Shown here: in pieces, positions 48,751-60,884 of the stretch
Position numbering within the stretch: the first letter of the stretch is position 1
Layout: the number at the start of each line of letters is the position of its first letter
Source: Sceloporus undulatus
Taxonomy: Eukaryota; Chordata; Lepidosauria; Squamata; Phrynosomatidae
NCBI RefSeq assembly: GCF_019175285.1
Contig: NC_056526.1
Span: forward strand, 7,876,016-7,940,015
Direction: 5' to 3'
Length of the DNA stretch: 64,000 bases
The notes under the pieces: generated by a model
Seen by the model: only the letters and a program-made list of their open reading frames with translations
The model's database searches: none
What the model was told of the DNA's origin: nothing
Made by a program: the position numbers and the translations under genes

Positions 48751-51700
48751 GAGTCTCCATTCTGGAGAGGAAGGGTATGGCATGTTTAAGACTTACTAAT
48801 TTGTTTCAGGAAAGTAAAAAAGAGCTTTGTGATGTGTTAAAGATTAGCCAGTGTGTTTCAGGAGACGCTCTTGTGGACTAGCCCACTTCTTCAGGTGCAT
48901 CTAGAGATGTGCGCAGTAATTTATAAAAGCTTATGCTGAAATGACCTGATTAATCTTAAAGTTATCACAAGACTAGTTTTACTTTTCATTTATACTGAAG
49001 CAGACTAACAAAGCTGTCTATGATTTGAATGATATGACCAGGAATGACAAAACACTGAGTTCAATGAAAGATTCACAAATGTAGTCAATCAGAGGAATAC
49101 TAAGTTCTGGTCTTCAAAAAAGTTTAAATCATACTGAAAGATTATTACCTCTAAAATTCCTTCAGAAAGGATCTGATGATTCTAAAACTAGGCCAGGGCA
49201 ATTGCAATGGGATAGAAGCCTATTTTGTGACGTTTGGGTGAAATCCAGTAGTGAGTGGAATGTAACTTTGCTGCTTTTCACTCCCCCCCCTTTTTTTTGG
49301 GGGGGGGGTGTGCTAATTTAGGATATGTGTTCACATTGAAACTGCCAGTGAGGTAGTGTTTTGGTCAACTTTGGGGTGATGTTTATACATTGTGGTGGAG
49401 TTGTGATTGGGAGCCCCTTTCCTCACCCCTGTCTTAAAACAATGTTTTGTCAGGAGGAGACTGAGTCCTTGTTCTAACTATGTAACTTGGCATATCTGAA
49501 ACCAGTAACAAAGGTCTCTTTCACATAAAATGCTCACATTTTTTCTTTCTCTTCTCCCATCCCCTTCCCCCTTTATACAGCCTTCTGTTACGCTTTACAG
49601 ATGATACATTTGATCCAGAACTTGCAGCAACAATTGGTAGGTTTCTGTTCAGTGCTTTGATAAAAAGTAGGCTACCTGGTGGTAGTGTTGACATTTACCT
49701 TACAGTTCCATCAGAGTAGTGTTATTGCAGTGGGTACATTTTGTCCTAATCTGGGCAAAGTTGCAGCACTCACACATAATCAGATCAGTAATAAGATAAG
49801 AAATATACTTAAAATAGGAAGTTCATGTGATGTAAAAGGACATAGAAGGAAGCTGACAGAGCAGTTCAATCACCTTTTTCTCAATATTGTAATTACATTT
49901 CAACTCTCCTAATACGCAGAGTTCTAAATATGCAAATTCAATTAAATCTTTAAGATCAAACAATTTGAAATGTCTAGATTAGGCTTCCCTGACATTGTTC
50001 TCTCCATTCCCATCATCCCTACCTAGTAGGCTAGAACTTAAAAGTAACACATGGCCTGTAACATAAAGGTTGACTCTCCCTTCTCTGAAATGCTTGGGAC
50101 CAGAAGTGTTTTGCATTTCAGGGTTTTTTTTGGATTTTGGAATATTTGCATATACATTATGATATCTTGGAGAAGTGACCCAAGTCTAAACATGAAAGTC
50201 ATTTCATTTAAACATGAAAGTCTATACACCTTATACATACAGCCGGAAGGTAATTTTATGCACAGTATTTTTAATAATTTTGTGCATGAAATAAAGTTTA
50301 TGTACAATGAACCACCAGAAAGCAAAAGTGTCACTAGCTCAGCTACCCATATGGACAGTTTTGGGTTTTGGAATCTTTTGGAATTCTTGCTAAGGGAGAC
50401 TCAGCCTTTATTAGGTTTTGATTGGAAATGTTACCAAGTTATTAATTGACAACTAACAGTAACTGGTAATGTTATATTCATAGTGGAAGTAATAAAGATT
50501 ATTTGATACTTTTAAACCATTGCCTTATGGATGTCACTTGGGGAGCATTTTTGTATTTTCATGATACATGATGATGATTAGCACTATCGGGGCTTATTAA
50601 CGATGAGTAACTCTAATATGTTTTATAAAATACTGGATTATAAAAATAACTTTCCAAACTCTAAGCAGGAGTGGTGCTCCGATGATATGCTTGCCACTGT
50701 TATGAGATTGATCTAATGCATACTGCATTGTTATTTTAATGATGCAATCTACATACAAGTTGCTATATAGCAGATAAAATAAATACGATTAAATAACATA
50801 AGGCTTTATGCAGTTATTGCTTGGTGCTTGATGTTCTTTAAAAGCTGTTAAGAGGAGTTGAAAATCTTTCCAAAGTCTATACTGTGATGTAATTTTTAAA
50901 ACATTTATTTCAAAATGGAAATGTATTTATTTCAAGGTGGAAACAGTTAAAACTCCTCCTTTGGGTTTGCTTGCATTTTAATTATATGCCCATAAGACAT
51001 TGCAGGGCCTATTGCTATATTTAACATTTCACTTTGTCTGGGAGAAGATGTTAATAGCTTTGAATTGTCCGGCTTGTGTAGTTCAGCTGTGGCAGTCAAA
51101 TAGATCAAAGGTGAAAGCAGGGCCACATGGATCCATCGCAGTAAAATTCCAGAGTCTGTATTGTGGTAATGCCATCATTAGGCGAGCTAAAAAAGAACAA
51201 GAAATGTTGGTTCAAGCTTTCAAATAATGCAGAGTTTCAAAAACTTTAAAGCATTTTAGTATTAACTACTTTAGGATTTAAATTTTTCAGCAAGGGGAGG
51301 GAACCCCACTAAAGGAGTAAGATGACACTGGGCAAATTCCACTGCAGTCACTCAACAGAAACAGCTGCTGTGTAACAAATTTTTAGGAGAAAGGAATAAC
51401 AAATCCAGATTCAAAATAGGATGTATAGAGAGGAGCTCATGATTTATGGAGGCTAACTTGCATCATGAAAAGTCTGGATCTATAATAGTAATTTTCTGAT
51501 TGAAGAAGGTCTCCAAGTAAGTAGTTATAAACTGTTGCTAGGGAGGTACCACTTCTTTCTTGAATTTGTGTCCTTATTTGGCTATGGGGGCAAATGCTAC
51601 GGGTTACTGACCAGATCACATAGTGATATTGGGTGCTTGCAGGGAAGGCACAACTTTGTGTCTCTGATTGCATTTTTATCTTGGCCCTTTCACCTGTCTG

Positions 51701-54700
51701 CTGTCATGGAGCCAGTACAATGAACAAGTGTCCTTTTGTCAGGCTGGGTTTTGTGATTGCGTTCTGTGAGCCAGGCAAAGTAGAGAGGGGCATCTTAGTA
51801 TAGACTCTCCTATCGAGGGTGCCACAGGGCCATTCTTCAGACAGCATTTGCCATGTTAATATGTTACCCAGAGGTCCATTATAAATTGTAAATGAAATGA
51901 ATCCAGCTTGCAGTTTGATGTATTTTGCAAACAGACACCAGTTCTTTTCTCCACTTATCGTGATAAAGTAGCTGCAGTATTAAATTTCCCTACATGGAAC
52001 TGCTCCCTTCAAAAATCATGTGCAGTTGGTTCCTCAGTCCTGGGCCTGCTGACAGTAGCGTCCTTGAATACTGATTGCCTCATGTACTGGTAACTTTTAT
52101 GTGAAATGTAATGTTACAGCAGTAGTCCAATAATTCCACTGTCCTGCCAGTATCTTTTTGTGTTGAGTAGTTTTATAGCTCATCTGGAAGTATATCATGT
52201 AGTGAAAGCACTAAATCCTTGTCTCTACCCAAAACTCTGCACTAGAGGAAGGGAACGAAGAGCACAAATGTGCTTTAGAAAGAAACTGGCTTCAGAATTA
52301 ATATGCAGTGAGTCCTCAATATTTTGCTCAATGTGTGCTTTTCTTTAGTTTTAAATCTAATGCTGGGTTTGAGGGAGTCCTAAATATTACTATCTTTTAG
52401 GTGTTGACTTCAAAGTGAAAACCATTTCAGTCGATGGAAATAAGGCCAAGCTAGCAATATGGGTAAGTTGTAATAATAAAAATTGTGACAGCCTCCTTCG
52501 TTATTGTTGAGTTATGCCAAGAATTGTGTTGGTGTATAAAGTTTTTTTGTTCCACAGTCAAAGGCAGTGCCAGCAAGTAACTGTGTTTTTTGTTGGATAA
52601 ATGCGATTACAGCAGGCTACAAATGAATAATGAGTGGAATTTCTTTTGCTCCTGGGATTTTAAAACTTTTGCACTGACCCACTTGTGGATTATACACTCA
52701 AATGTGACCAGTGCAAGTGATGCAAGTCATTCAAAAATTGATGTTCTTATATTAATATCCTGCCCCTGGTGATAGAAATTAAAAACAATGATTTTAAATA
52801 GACAATGTTATAATGGTTTTCTGTAGGACTTAATTTTAAGTTTATATTAGAGCTATGTTTCAAAATTATTTACAATGATGGGCGGTAAGCTGAACTATTG
52901 CTTGGTATTCTTTTCCACCACCAAATGAAAATCTGTTTATTTAACTCGGAGTACATAAAAACACACTATCAGAAAATAGAGTTTTAGATTCTTTAGAGAC
53001 CCACTTCTTCAGCTGGATTTCACTGATAATGGGAAGAAAGAGAAGAATGGGGAACTACTAAGCAAGGATCTTACATTTTGAAACATAACAATATTGATGT
53101 TTTTATGTCACTTCTGTCATGCTTAATTTAGACTTCTCTCTTAAGAACTCAAATAATCTTCTGCAGTTTTTCAAAGAGAACAACAAGGATGTAGAGCTAA
53201 GTCCAGATATAAGAAAAAACCTCTTATACATCTGGTTGGAATGGACAGACTCCTGTCTCTGCTGCCATCACATACAAATATTCTTTCTAAATAATTATGG
53301 AGCTTTATATATCATAGTGGACAAAATTGTAAGGTAGGCTGAGAACTGCAGTACAGCATAATCTGGAAAATGGTATTTTATACACCCCTGCTATATAGAG
53401 AGAATAGAATATAAGAACTTTACCCTTCAGGTATGGCCTGAAGGAATATGTTTCAAAACATACAAAGTTTGCTTCCAAGGCAAAAAAGGTTGTATATCAG
53501 AACATATAGTGTCTGTTTTTAAAGTGATTTAATTTCGCAAGGAGAAGAAGCAGAGCAATGTTTAGATATGTCAACTACAGGTATTTTAAAACGTTCTAAT
53601 TTCTTTAGGACACTGCAGGTCAGGAACGGTTCAGAACGCTAACACCAAGCTATTACAGAGGAGCGCAGGGTGTTATATTAGGTAAGCCTGCCTCTGGTTA
53701 CTGCTCATCTGAAAATTTGCTAGTTTTTGTAAAGTCTAAATGCTGGCCTTGCTTGGCTTTGCTTCATGATAAAATTTTTGATCTCGGTATCTGTCTCTAA
53801 GCTGGTGGGAATTGTTCTGATTTTATAAAAGATTGAACAAATAGGTAATAAGTAGTCAGAAACTAGTACCATGAGAATTGCCAGTGACAGAGCTGTGCAT
53901 TAAGTGTAATTTCCTCTCTTTTCTGCCACCCTTGGGTTCATATTTTACCAGATATAAAAAAACTGTTAAATGTTTTCTTCCCAAAAGACTTAAATGTTTC
54001 TCTTTGGGAGAAATGCACTGGCAAGGTATCTTTAGCTGACAAGTTACTAGAAAAGGAAGGGTTAAACAGCCTCCATCCCCAGTATCTTTTAATGTGAAGC
54101 TATATGCAGGAGCTTTACCTAAAAAGAGAGCAGTTGGAGGAGGGAAATCACAAACCAAACAATGTTACTCACATTTCTTTTTTTTTAATGGATTCTTTCT
54201 AGTAATCCTTCAGAGGCACTTGCTTGAAAATTGCATGCACCATGGTGTACTAGGCATTTTAGTGGATTCCTGTGCTTTCCCCTCCTCCTCTCAGTTATCT
54301 GCTTGATCTACTAAAATACATGAAATGCATGCATGCATCCTGCAAAGCTAAGATGTGAAATCTTGATGTGGAAAAATTGTGTGGTTTGAAAACTCATTTT
54401 AAATTATGATTCACTGCTTTCTAAATTGTATTAATATAAGTAAGAATAATTGTTGCATAGGGTGGCAGGACAGGTGTATCATAACAGAAATCTAGAAGTG
54501 TTTGTTGGGAAGGTTTAGGATACATGCATTGCTGAACGTTGTTAATCTTGTTTTCAGTTTATGATGTTACAAGAAGAGACACTTTTGCTAAACTAGACAA
54601 CTGGCTAACTGAATTGGAAACATACTGCACAAGAAATGATATAGTTAAAATGTTGGTTGGAAACAAAATTGATAAGGTACGTAGCTCTCAAAGTTATAGA

Positions 54701-56365
54701 TTATATGTGGTTTATAAACCCATGGTTGTTGTTCTTCATAATTAACAGTTCTGTTTGGTTTTTTTTAAATAGGAAAACAGGGAGGTTGACAGAAATGAGG
54801 GTCTCAAGTTTGCCCGGAAACATTCCATGTTGTTCATAGGTATGTTCTTGAAAAGACGTGAAAGAGTATGGGGGAGTAATAGGCCAGTCTCCAATCTTCC
54901 ATTTAAGGGCAAGGTACTGGAGTATGTGGTGGCTTCTCAACTCCAGGGTTTCCTTGATGAGGTGGATTATCTAGATCTATGTCAGTCTAGTTTCAGGCTT
55001 GGTTATAGGATGCAAACATATTGGTCGCCTTGGTGGATGACCTACACAGGAAACTGGACAGGGTGTGTATGTCCCTGTTGGTCCTGGTGGACCTTTCAGT
55101 GGCTTTTGATACCATCAGCCATCGTATCCTTCTGGATCACCTCTCTGGGATGGGGCTTGGAGGTACTGTTCTACGGTGGCTCCATTCTTTCTTGGAGGGG
55201 CACTTTCCAAAGGTGATGATGGGAGATTCCTGCTTGACTCTTTGACCATTGGCCTTGGGATCCCTCAGGGTTCAGTCATGTCCCCTTTGCTTTTTAACAT
55301 CTAAGTGAAACCACTAGGAGAGGTGGCCTAGAGATTTGGAGTCAGATGTCGCCTATATGCTGATGGTAGCCACCTCTATCACTCCTTTCCAAGGGAGCTG
55401 TTCCTGTCCTAAACCATTGCCTGGCAGCTGTAATCAACTGGATGAGAACAAACCAATTGAAGCTTAATCCAGACAAGATAGAGGTGCTCCTGGTCAGTCA
55501 AAAGACAGATCTGCGAAGGGATTTGCCCTGTACTCTATGTCAAGACCCACTCATATGTTGTCATGTTAAATTTGGATAATTGTTTTGAGCGTGTTAACTA
55601 CATGAACATGATTGTATGTTTTATAACCAAAAGTATGGGCATTGAGCCAAAAAGTGGAGTTTGTTGAAATATTGATGGTGCTCAAATGAAATTGTGAATA
55701 ATTTTTAATTGAAAGCGAACACAACCAAAAATGGAAGAGGCCAGTCATGGGTCAAAAGCAGCAACTATTTTGGACTTGCTTATAGACCCCATGACTGCTT
55801 TGCACAGACATAACCCACATTTTGGGAAGTACTAGGGAATAGGTTAATGAGCTGAAATGTAAAATCTGTTGAATTACTTGTTTTACTCACCATTGGTATT
55901 TACTGTATTGGGATATTTACCAAGTGTTTTAAAACAGAACCTGTGGAATAAAAAAAAGAGGCAGGGTTGTAATTTTCTGCAATAAAAGTTTTTTCCTGGA
56001 ACATAACTGAATTCCAAATAAGTTGTTCATTTAGTGCCAATAGATGGGAGCAACATTTGTGCTCTCAGCTTTGTGGTGCAGTCCTGGAAAAGAGAATCTT
56101 TTTCATAGGATAGAAAAGTGAGACAATGTACCTTGACACTTCTCTGACATTCCATCTTTTTCTCTCCTCCTCCCTTCCCCACACCCACCCAGAGGCAAGT
56201 GCAAAAACATGTGATGGTGTACAGTGTGCCTTTGAAGAACTGGTTGAGAAAATCATTCAGACGCCTGGACTGTGGGAAAGTGAGAGCCAAAACAGAGGTG
56301 TAAAGTTATCAAATGATGAAGAGGGCTATAGAGGCGGCTGTGGCGGCTACTGTTCTGTGTTATAA
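42474..56365 (+). CDS. RAB18: RAB18 small GTPase (complete, 7 coding exons)
   Basis: RAB18 is a prenylated Ras-superfamily GTPase of the endoplasmic reticulum and lipid droplets, activated by the RAB3GAP complex; loss causes Warburg micro syndrome in humans (family knowledge). Exons: 42474-42541, 49581-49636, 52401-52462, 53609-53681, 54558-54676, 54773-54839, 56193-56365. They total 618 bases, or 205 residues. The P-loop GESGVGKSS is at residues 15-23, switch I Thr is at 40, DTAGQE at 63-68, NKID at 122-125 and the base-binding SAK at 151-153. The C-terminus CGGYCSVL carries the CaaX box CSVL and a second Cys four residues upstream. It is nearly identical to human RAB18 except in the hypervariable tail, where it is one residue shorter. 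The ATG sits in a CpG island and the N-terminus [15 protein letters not shown] matches the family. Confidence 0.97.
43525..43720. mobile_element. 220-base palindromic family copy in RAB18 intron 1
   Basis: TTGGCACCACTTTGGGTGCT and GAGCCATGGCAGTTAAAAGG mark the arms, and the right end is CTACAGTGCAG. It directly abuts the next element. Confidence 0.55.
43722..43856. mobile_element. hAT-like fold-back element (TGGACTTCAACTCCCAGAA family)
   Basis: CTGTGGTTTCCACACTTTAG at the left and AAAGTTTGGGAATCACTG at the right form the ends. GGACTTCAGTTCCCAGAATT is mirrored by TTCTGGGAGTTGAGCTCT. Confidence 0.6.
43858..44414. mobile_element. GC-rich fold-back DNA element, copy 3 (longest)
   Basis: The left end is GTGCGTTACATACATA and the right end ACGGGTGGTCTGTAACACGC. 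Near the left is a hairpin, ATGTATTAGGGTTAGGAAGG against CTAATCCTAATACACG. It is inverted relative to the 5672-6022 copy and about 200 bases longer, with added GC-rich mirrored blocks near 44310-44370. Confidence 0.65.
45047..45252. mobile_element. Inverted-repeat DNA element (GCACCTTTGA family), copy 2
   Basis: GGTAGCACCTTTGAGACTCA is mirrored by TTAGTCTCAAAGGTGCTAC, with CTTTCCTCAGATGCATCTGA between. It lies in RAB18 intron 1. Confidence 0.6.
45949..46304. mobile_element. Palindrome-rich Tigger-like element, copy 2
   Basis: It starts CAGTGAGCCCACCACATTTG after TA and ends TGTGGAGGGCTGACT. The internal block GGTCCTCCAGTGCAACTCTC is mirrored by ATTGCACTGGAGGACCT, shared with 19060-19383. Confidence 0.65.
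46635..46740. mobile_element. Fold-back family fragment
   Basis: GACTTCTGGGAGCTGAAATCCAAAA-type sequence (core CTTCTGGGAGCTGAAATCC) and CATTGGCCATGTGGAC match the right arm of the TGGACTTCAACTCCCAGAA family. Confidence 0.45.
47285..47683. mobile_element. SINE pair in opposite orientations
   Basis: A sense copy (47285-47424) ends CTTGAAGGCACACAACAACA. An antisense copy (47503-47683) contains GAGGCTGAGAGAGTATGACT. They are about 80 bases apart in RAB18 intron 1. Confidence 0.65.
47680..47895. mobile_element. 220-base palindromic family copy
   Basis: It runs from GTCCAAAGAACACTGCAG to CTGCAATGTGCTTTGGAC. TTTAACTGCCATGGTTCAGT is mirrored by CATTGAGCCAGGGCAG. It sits at the head of the neighbouring SINE copy. 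Confidence 0.65.
48679..48744. repeat. (TAA)n microsatellite, about 22 units
   Basis: This is an uninterrupted TAA array in RAB18 intron 1. The poly-Asn reading frame through it is an artefact. Confidence 0.95.
48815..49026. mobile_element. Old DNA-element (GCACCTTTGA family), copy 3
   Basis: ACTTCTTCAGGTGCATCTAG, AAAAGCTTATGCTGAAATGA and GAAGCAGACTAACAAAGCTG are diagnostic stretches of this amniote family. The copy is strongly diverged. Confidence 0.45.
49283..49308. repeat. C8-T8-G10 homopolymer hairpin
   Basis: Eight C, eight T and ten G run in a row, able to pair as an 8-bp all-GC stem with a T8 loop. It lies about 270 bases upstream of RAB18 exon 2. Sequencing or slippage error is possible. 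Confidence 0.85.
53609..54839 (+). CDS. RAB18: RAB18 exons 4-6: switch II and guanine-base motifs
   Basis: Exon 53609-53681 starts at [19 protein letters not shown]. Exon 54558-54676 covers [16 protein letters not shown] to GNKIDK. Exon 54773-54839 covers [20 protein letters not shown]. The catalytic Gln of DTAGQE is present. A LINE fragment begins within about 40 bases of the exon 6 donor. Confidence 0.96.
54875..55545 (+). mobile_element. L2/CR1-group LINE reverse-transcriptase fragment
   Basis: Frames at 54875-55245 give [20 protein letters not shown], then [11 protein letters not shown] and [20 protein letters not shown], followed by [15 protein letters not shown]. The next block, FADD-equivalent YADG (CTATATGCTGATGG), lies near 55355. 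Several frame changes break it. It covers the middle of the reverse transcriptase only and lies in the last RAB18 intron, close to the exon 6 donor. Confidence 0.75.
56193..56365 (+). CDS. RAB18: RAB18 terminal exon with prenylation motif
   Basis: After a CCACCCAG acceptor the exon completes [20 protein letters not shown] and ends GGYCSVL followed by TAA. The stretch between GVKLSND and the CaaX box differs most from the human protein, as is usual for the Rab hypervariable tail. Confidence 0.96.
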
Positions 56366-58160
56366 ACCCTGGAAGATTCATCCTTTTGTGTATTTAAATG
56401 GATAGCAATGTCCTCTGTACATAAACTCATATCTGCTATTCTAGGGACCTTGCAGTTTGCACATAACTTGTGTATCATGGCAGTCAGCATTTTCTTAGGA
56501 AAATGTATTCTGCAGCTTTTCCAGTTCAGAAGTGTTAATGGTAAGCATGCCTAATTTGCAACATCCTGGTTCTTTTTATATGTAGCATAAGATAATGTTT
56601 TTCAGGAGCAAATGCATTCTAATTTCTTAATCTTATCATGGAACTGTTTAGAAGCCTATTTCAAATACATGTTGGCTGCACTCTGACTGACTGTGGTCTT
56701 TAATTCATATTCTGCAGGACTACTTGAGATATACAGATCTCAATGTATATGGATTCATCTATAATTTGCACACTTGATTAGCAGTTTTTAAATTCAGTTT
56801 ACAGCATGTCTATAACAACCTTTTAAATTTATGAACAGCACATTTTCTAGGTTGTAACTCATCCCATTTAAATTCTGATTTCTTGAGAGACGTGTGTTTC
56901 TAAAACAATTGGATGGGGGAATTTTTTTTTAACTGCCACATCATTGAATAAACTGTCAAGAGTTTTAACCCTGGGATTTAGAATGCAGACTTGTATTATG
57001 GTTTTTACAGTAAAGCATCATTTAGACCTTCAAGAAAAGTCTTTTTGGTTATGGGCTTAACAAGAGGTCTCATCGTGATTCACTTCTCCAGGCTTTAATG
57101 AGCGCTTCTAAATGTTGTTGATTTGGTGTCTTTCACTCAAAACAGTTGCTACCTTATAGCTGAAAGGCCCAAATTAGGCGACTATGCTATTTGTAGCTCT
57201 TTCTTTTTGGAGCGTAAGTGTTAAAATTGTCTTCTAGGTATGTCTGTAAGGAATGTGCTACTTTATTTAGATTTGCTGTAACAGTGAAAGACTTGCTTGT
57301 TTTCAGGGAACTTGCATAGACTAACATTTTTTTCTCCTGCAGTATTCAATTTTCTAACACCTTCCTCGTGTACAGGTGAATTTTGTAAAACACAGTTCAA
57401 GAACTCTTGGCGTGATAATCCTGTAACACTAATGACTTCAAATACTACAGAGTACTGATCTGTCTACCAATATGAGATACTGTGCAATTTCCTGTAAATA
57501 TATAACCTGAAATATCTTTATAATGTTGCTTTTTTGTAATTTCAGTGCTCCTCATATTTGATCTTTTGCAATTACATTGGCTACTGCCACTTGAATGCAC
57601 TTCACTTAAAATCTTTCCTTTTCAGTTTTTACACTTGTTAGGAAATTTTACTGAAATTTTGAGAACTGTTCTATAACCAAACCTTGTAAGTAAAATAACT
57701 CTGTAAAATGTTCACAACACTCTATACTGTCCAACAAATTTTAGATATAAATTGCCAGTTTAATTTACAGCACATTTGCTAAACAGGCTATTGATGGTTC
57801 AAAGATGGCCATCGCTGGAGGTAGAACAGAATCAAATTTTATCAGAAAGAGTGTGTTTTTAACATTGGAATAAAGATTGTGAAGCAGGAACATGTGCCAG
57901 CCTTTCATATCACATGTGGTTATCTTTTGTGTGGTGTGTCTTTGTTCTCCTCTAAACCACTTAGTTTGTGTTAGCGTTAAGCTTTTTGGTGAAGAATTTT
58001 TTTTAAAAATGAAGTTTAGCAGCAAGGTGACTAAAAAAACCTTTACTCTCACATGATGAAACATGTTTCTTCAGAGAAAGTCGAAAGACAGCTTCCTTTG
58101 GCACTGAAATTTGTCTCCAGAAATATGTTCGTTCAAAATAAAGACATTTGAAAACACAGT
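56366..58160 (+). other. RAB18: RAB18 3' untranslated region
   Basis: AT-rich, repeat-poor sequence follows the stop. Candidate poly(A) signals AATAAA lie at 56947-56952, near 57869 and at 58136-58141. The lack of transposons over about 1.8 kb, unlike the flanks, supports a long conserved 3' UTR, but its end is inferred. Confidence 0.55.
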
Positions 58161-59150
58161 TAAGTTCTTGCCCAGCGAACTTGACTGACAGCACCTGGAC
58201 TCCTTTGACAGTCCTGTGCTAGGTTTGTTCATGAGGTAAACTGAGGAAGAGGAAGGTTAAGCTTGGCTAGCTATTTTACTAGCAGTGTACTATATCAAAG
58301 GGCATTTTTTATTTTGTTTTTTAAAAAATAGGTGGGTGTAACTGTGGTGAAATACATAGGAATGGTCTGTAGCTGCATTCCTTCAGACAACCCCAAAGTA
58401 GAACATTATTATTTTTCTCATGACTTGAATCTTCCATTTCACATTGAAAACAAAAATGTTTGGTGTTCAAAGGTTGCATGTCTCATCTCCTACGTGCCAT
58501 TTGAAGTATATTGATAACGTGTTTTCAGTTGGCATGCTCAGTCAAGAATACTACTAGTTTAAATTTATTTTGTTTGCATCCCTTTTTCTGTTTGCAAAAT
58601 TCTGCTCTTCATAACCCAAGTTTTGTGCCTACCTCTTGTGTTCTCAATGACAGTGTAATGCAGAACTGTTTTTGACCAGAGGCTGAAAAGTAGCCTGATA
58701 GTCAAAAAACTGGTGCATTTCTTTTCTTACAAACTTTAAACACAGGGGCAATAGGAAAACTAGTTAGAATAACCATTGAGAGAAAATGGAGGGAGCTCAG
58801 GTTTGGGTGGTCTCTGAAATAGTCTGGAAGAACTAGAGGTGGAAAACTGCCAGAAATTTTGAAGGTGAAGGATTTTTTGGGGGGAGGGTAGGTGAGATGG
58901 CAGTCGTAGGAAAAACCAGAGAAATGCAAAATTACTCCCCCCCCCCCCTTTACAAATGGAAGGTCATTTTGTTACAATGACATAAAATTCATTATATATA
59001 ACTTTGGTTTATTCACAATATAATTACAAACAAATTACAGCATGATTGGTGGTGTTGTGCCTTTATGAGAGGATGAATAATTCTAGTACTTTTCTTTCTC
59101 TGTAGAAATATACCTCTACAGTTTTCTCTCTATATTCAAAGTTCCCAAAG
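58160..59150. other. Gene-free stretch downstream of RAB18
   Basis: No gene or clear repeat was recognised. It contains a C13 run at about 58936-58948. AT-rich sequence with several AATAAA-like motifs continues past the likely RAB18 end. Confidence 0.6.
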
Positions 59151-59157
59151 TGGTGTG

Positions 59158-59393
59158 TGTGGTTGTGTGCCTTCAAGTCATTTCTGACTTATGGCAACTC
59201 TAAGGTGAACCTATCATAGAGTTTTCTTGGCATGTTTCTTCAAAAGTTTTTTTTTGCCATTGTCATCCTCTGAGGCTGAGAGAGTGAGACTTGACCAAGT
59301 TCACCCTGTGGGTTTACATGGCTGAGCTTGGATTCAAACCCTGATCTCCCAGTGTTCTAGTCTGACATATCATTAGGCTATGCTGGCTCCCTT
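59158..59393 (-). mobile_element. tRNA-derived SINE, near full length
   Basis: GTTGTGTGCCTTCAAGTCAT, GAGGCTGAGAGAGTGAGACT, CAAACCCTGATCTCCC and GGCTATGCTGGCTCCC appear in the expected antisense order. Confidence 0.75.
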
Positions 59394-59808
59394 ACAATAT
59401 GATTACAAATTGGCAGATTCAGGAGTGGGCAAAACATCTGAATAAAAACAACAAAACATCATAAATAAGAGATTTTTTTTTTGTCTCCGTTACTTCTCCA
59501 TAGGGTCAAGTGAACATAGGGTCAGTTGACACTTGTTGAAACTTAAGGGTTACTGTAATCTAATACTATATGAAGTCTTATTTAAAAGCCTTCCTCTTGT
59601 ATTGTTTTTATACGTGAATTGGGGCAGTAAATATTTGAATATCTTGTTTTAAACATCTAAAAGAATGTATTTCATATCCAGTTTTTCCATTTTTCTGGAA
59701 AAACTCCTCCCACTTATATTTTTCTTCAGTTCTTCTCCTCTGAGTTTTTACATCTCTTACGATCAACCAGCACTTCTAACTCTCCTTTTTGGTTCCCAGC
59801 TGGTAATG

Positions 59809-59985
59809 AGAGCCAGCATGGTATAATATTTTGAGTGTTAGGCTAGGATTCCATTGGCCTTGGGTACGTCACACACTCTCAGCCTTATAGGAAAGCAAAG
59901 GGAAACCTTTTCTGAACAAATACTGCCAAGAAAACTACTTGCTAGAGTTGCTGTAAAAATGACTTGAAGGCACACAAGAACACCC
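59809..59985 (+). mobile_element. tRNA-derived SINE, sense
   Basis: It begins AGAGCCAGCATGGTATAATA and ends GACTTGAAGGCACACAAGAA. It is internally shortened compared with 12119-12362. Confidence 0.7.
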
Positions 59986-60313
59986 ATAGGGGACCCTTAG
60001 GATCATTGCTTTCAATTTGGGGAAGACCCTGGGGGCTAAAAAGTAGGATCTGAGTCTGGTGTTCAGTCTGAATCAGATTCTGCACCTTCTTTACTCCTGC
60101 ATTAAACGGAATTGGGGCATGAGTGTATTCTACTTTCCCAGGGGTTATATTTAATTAAATATAATGTTGCTATGCTCATGAAAGTAGCAACTGCCTTATG
60201 ATGGCTAAACACCAGAGTGGAACAGGCCTAATCACTTGCCCCTGAATACACTTTGTCAGGGATAGGGAGGAGTATGTGCTCCTGTAAAAGGGAATCTAGA
60301 AGACTTTTGGTTG

Positions 60314-60640
60314 TCTTGGGACAAGTGTTGTTGTGTTAATTGTGGTCAGGTCATCTTAGATGTAAGGCAACTCTATGTGTGAGAGGAAGACACCCTGTTA
60401 TTAACAGCCATGTTAAGATCTTGCAGATTCAGGGCTGTGGCTTCCTTGATGGAGTTAATACACCTGTGATGCAATCTTCCTCTTTTCCTACTGCCTCGCA
60501 TTTTACCAAGCACTATTGTCATGCCATTTCCAAAGTGAACACCCTTCTCTTGTCCCATTTTATCATGGACAGTCCTGGTTAATCCTCTGCTGTCACACTT
60601 TTTCAACTGTTTTTAAAATGTACTAATTTCTCTCGTGTTC
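60314..60640 (-). mobile_element. Non-LTR retrotransposon C-terminal fragment
   Basis: On the minus strand the translation includes SRKRGRLHHRCINSIKEAT and LNLQDLNMAVNNRV, which resembles the C-terminal GRPRKRW..SIKEATGLSLQEL block of a vertebrate LINE. Family placement (RTE-like or other) is uncertain. Confidence 0.5.
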
Positions 60641-60884
60641 CTACTTTCCTCCTTTGTCTTCATCTTATTTCAGTTGGGACAGTTGTTGTCCACTCGACTG
60701 GAGAAAGAGGAGAGGGCAGGATGATGTTGCTCCATCTCTGATCCCCTTGGGAGGTTTTCAGCTTGACCATGCACCCATTTGTCTTTTTATTTAATTGTCT
60801 TATTGGCAGCCCATGAGATCCATGGAGCTCTTTTCAGTGTCACATTTTCCAAGAAGCTGATTCTGTCAGCTTTCATAGACATCC

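Noticed and set aside
42474-56365. RAB18 as a retrocopy
   Set aside because: The gene has six introns at in-phase GT/AG borders, a CpG promoter and an intact reading frame.
59158-59985. Single compound element made of the two SINEs
   Set aside because: They lie in opposite orientations, more than 400 bases apart, with no shared borders; two independent insertions explain them.
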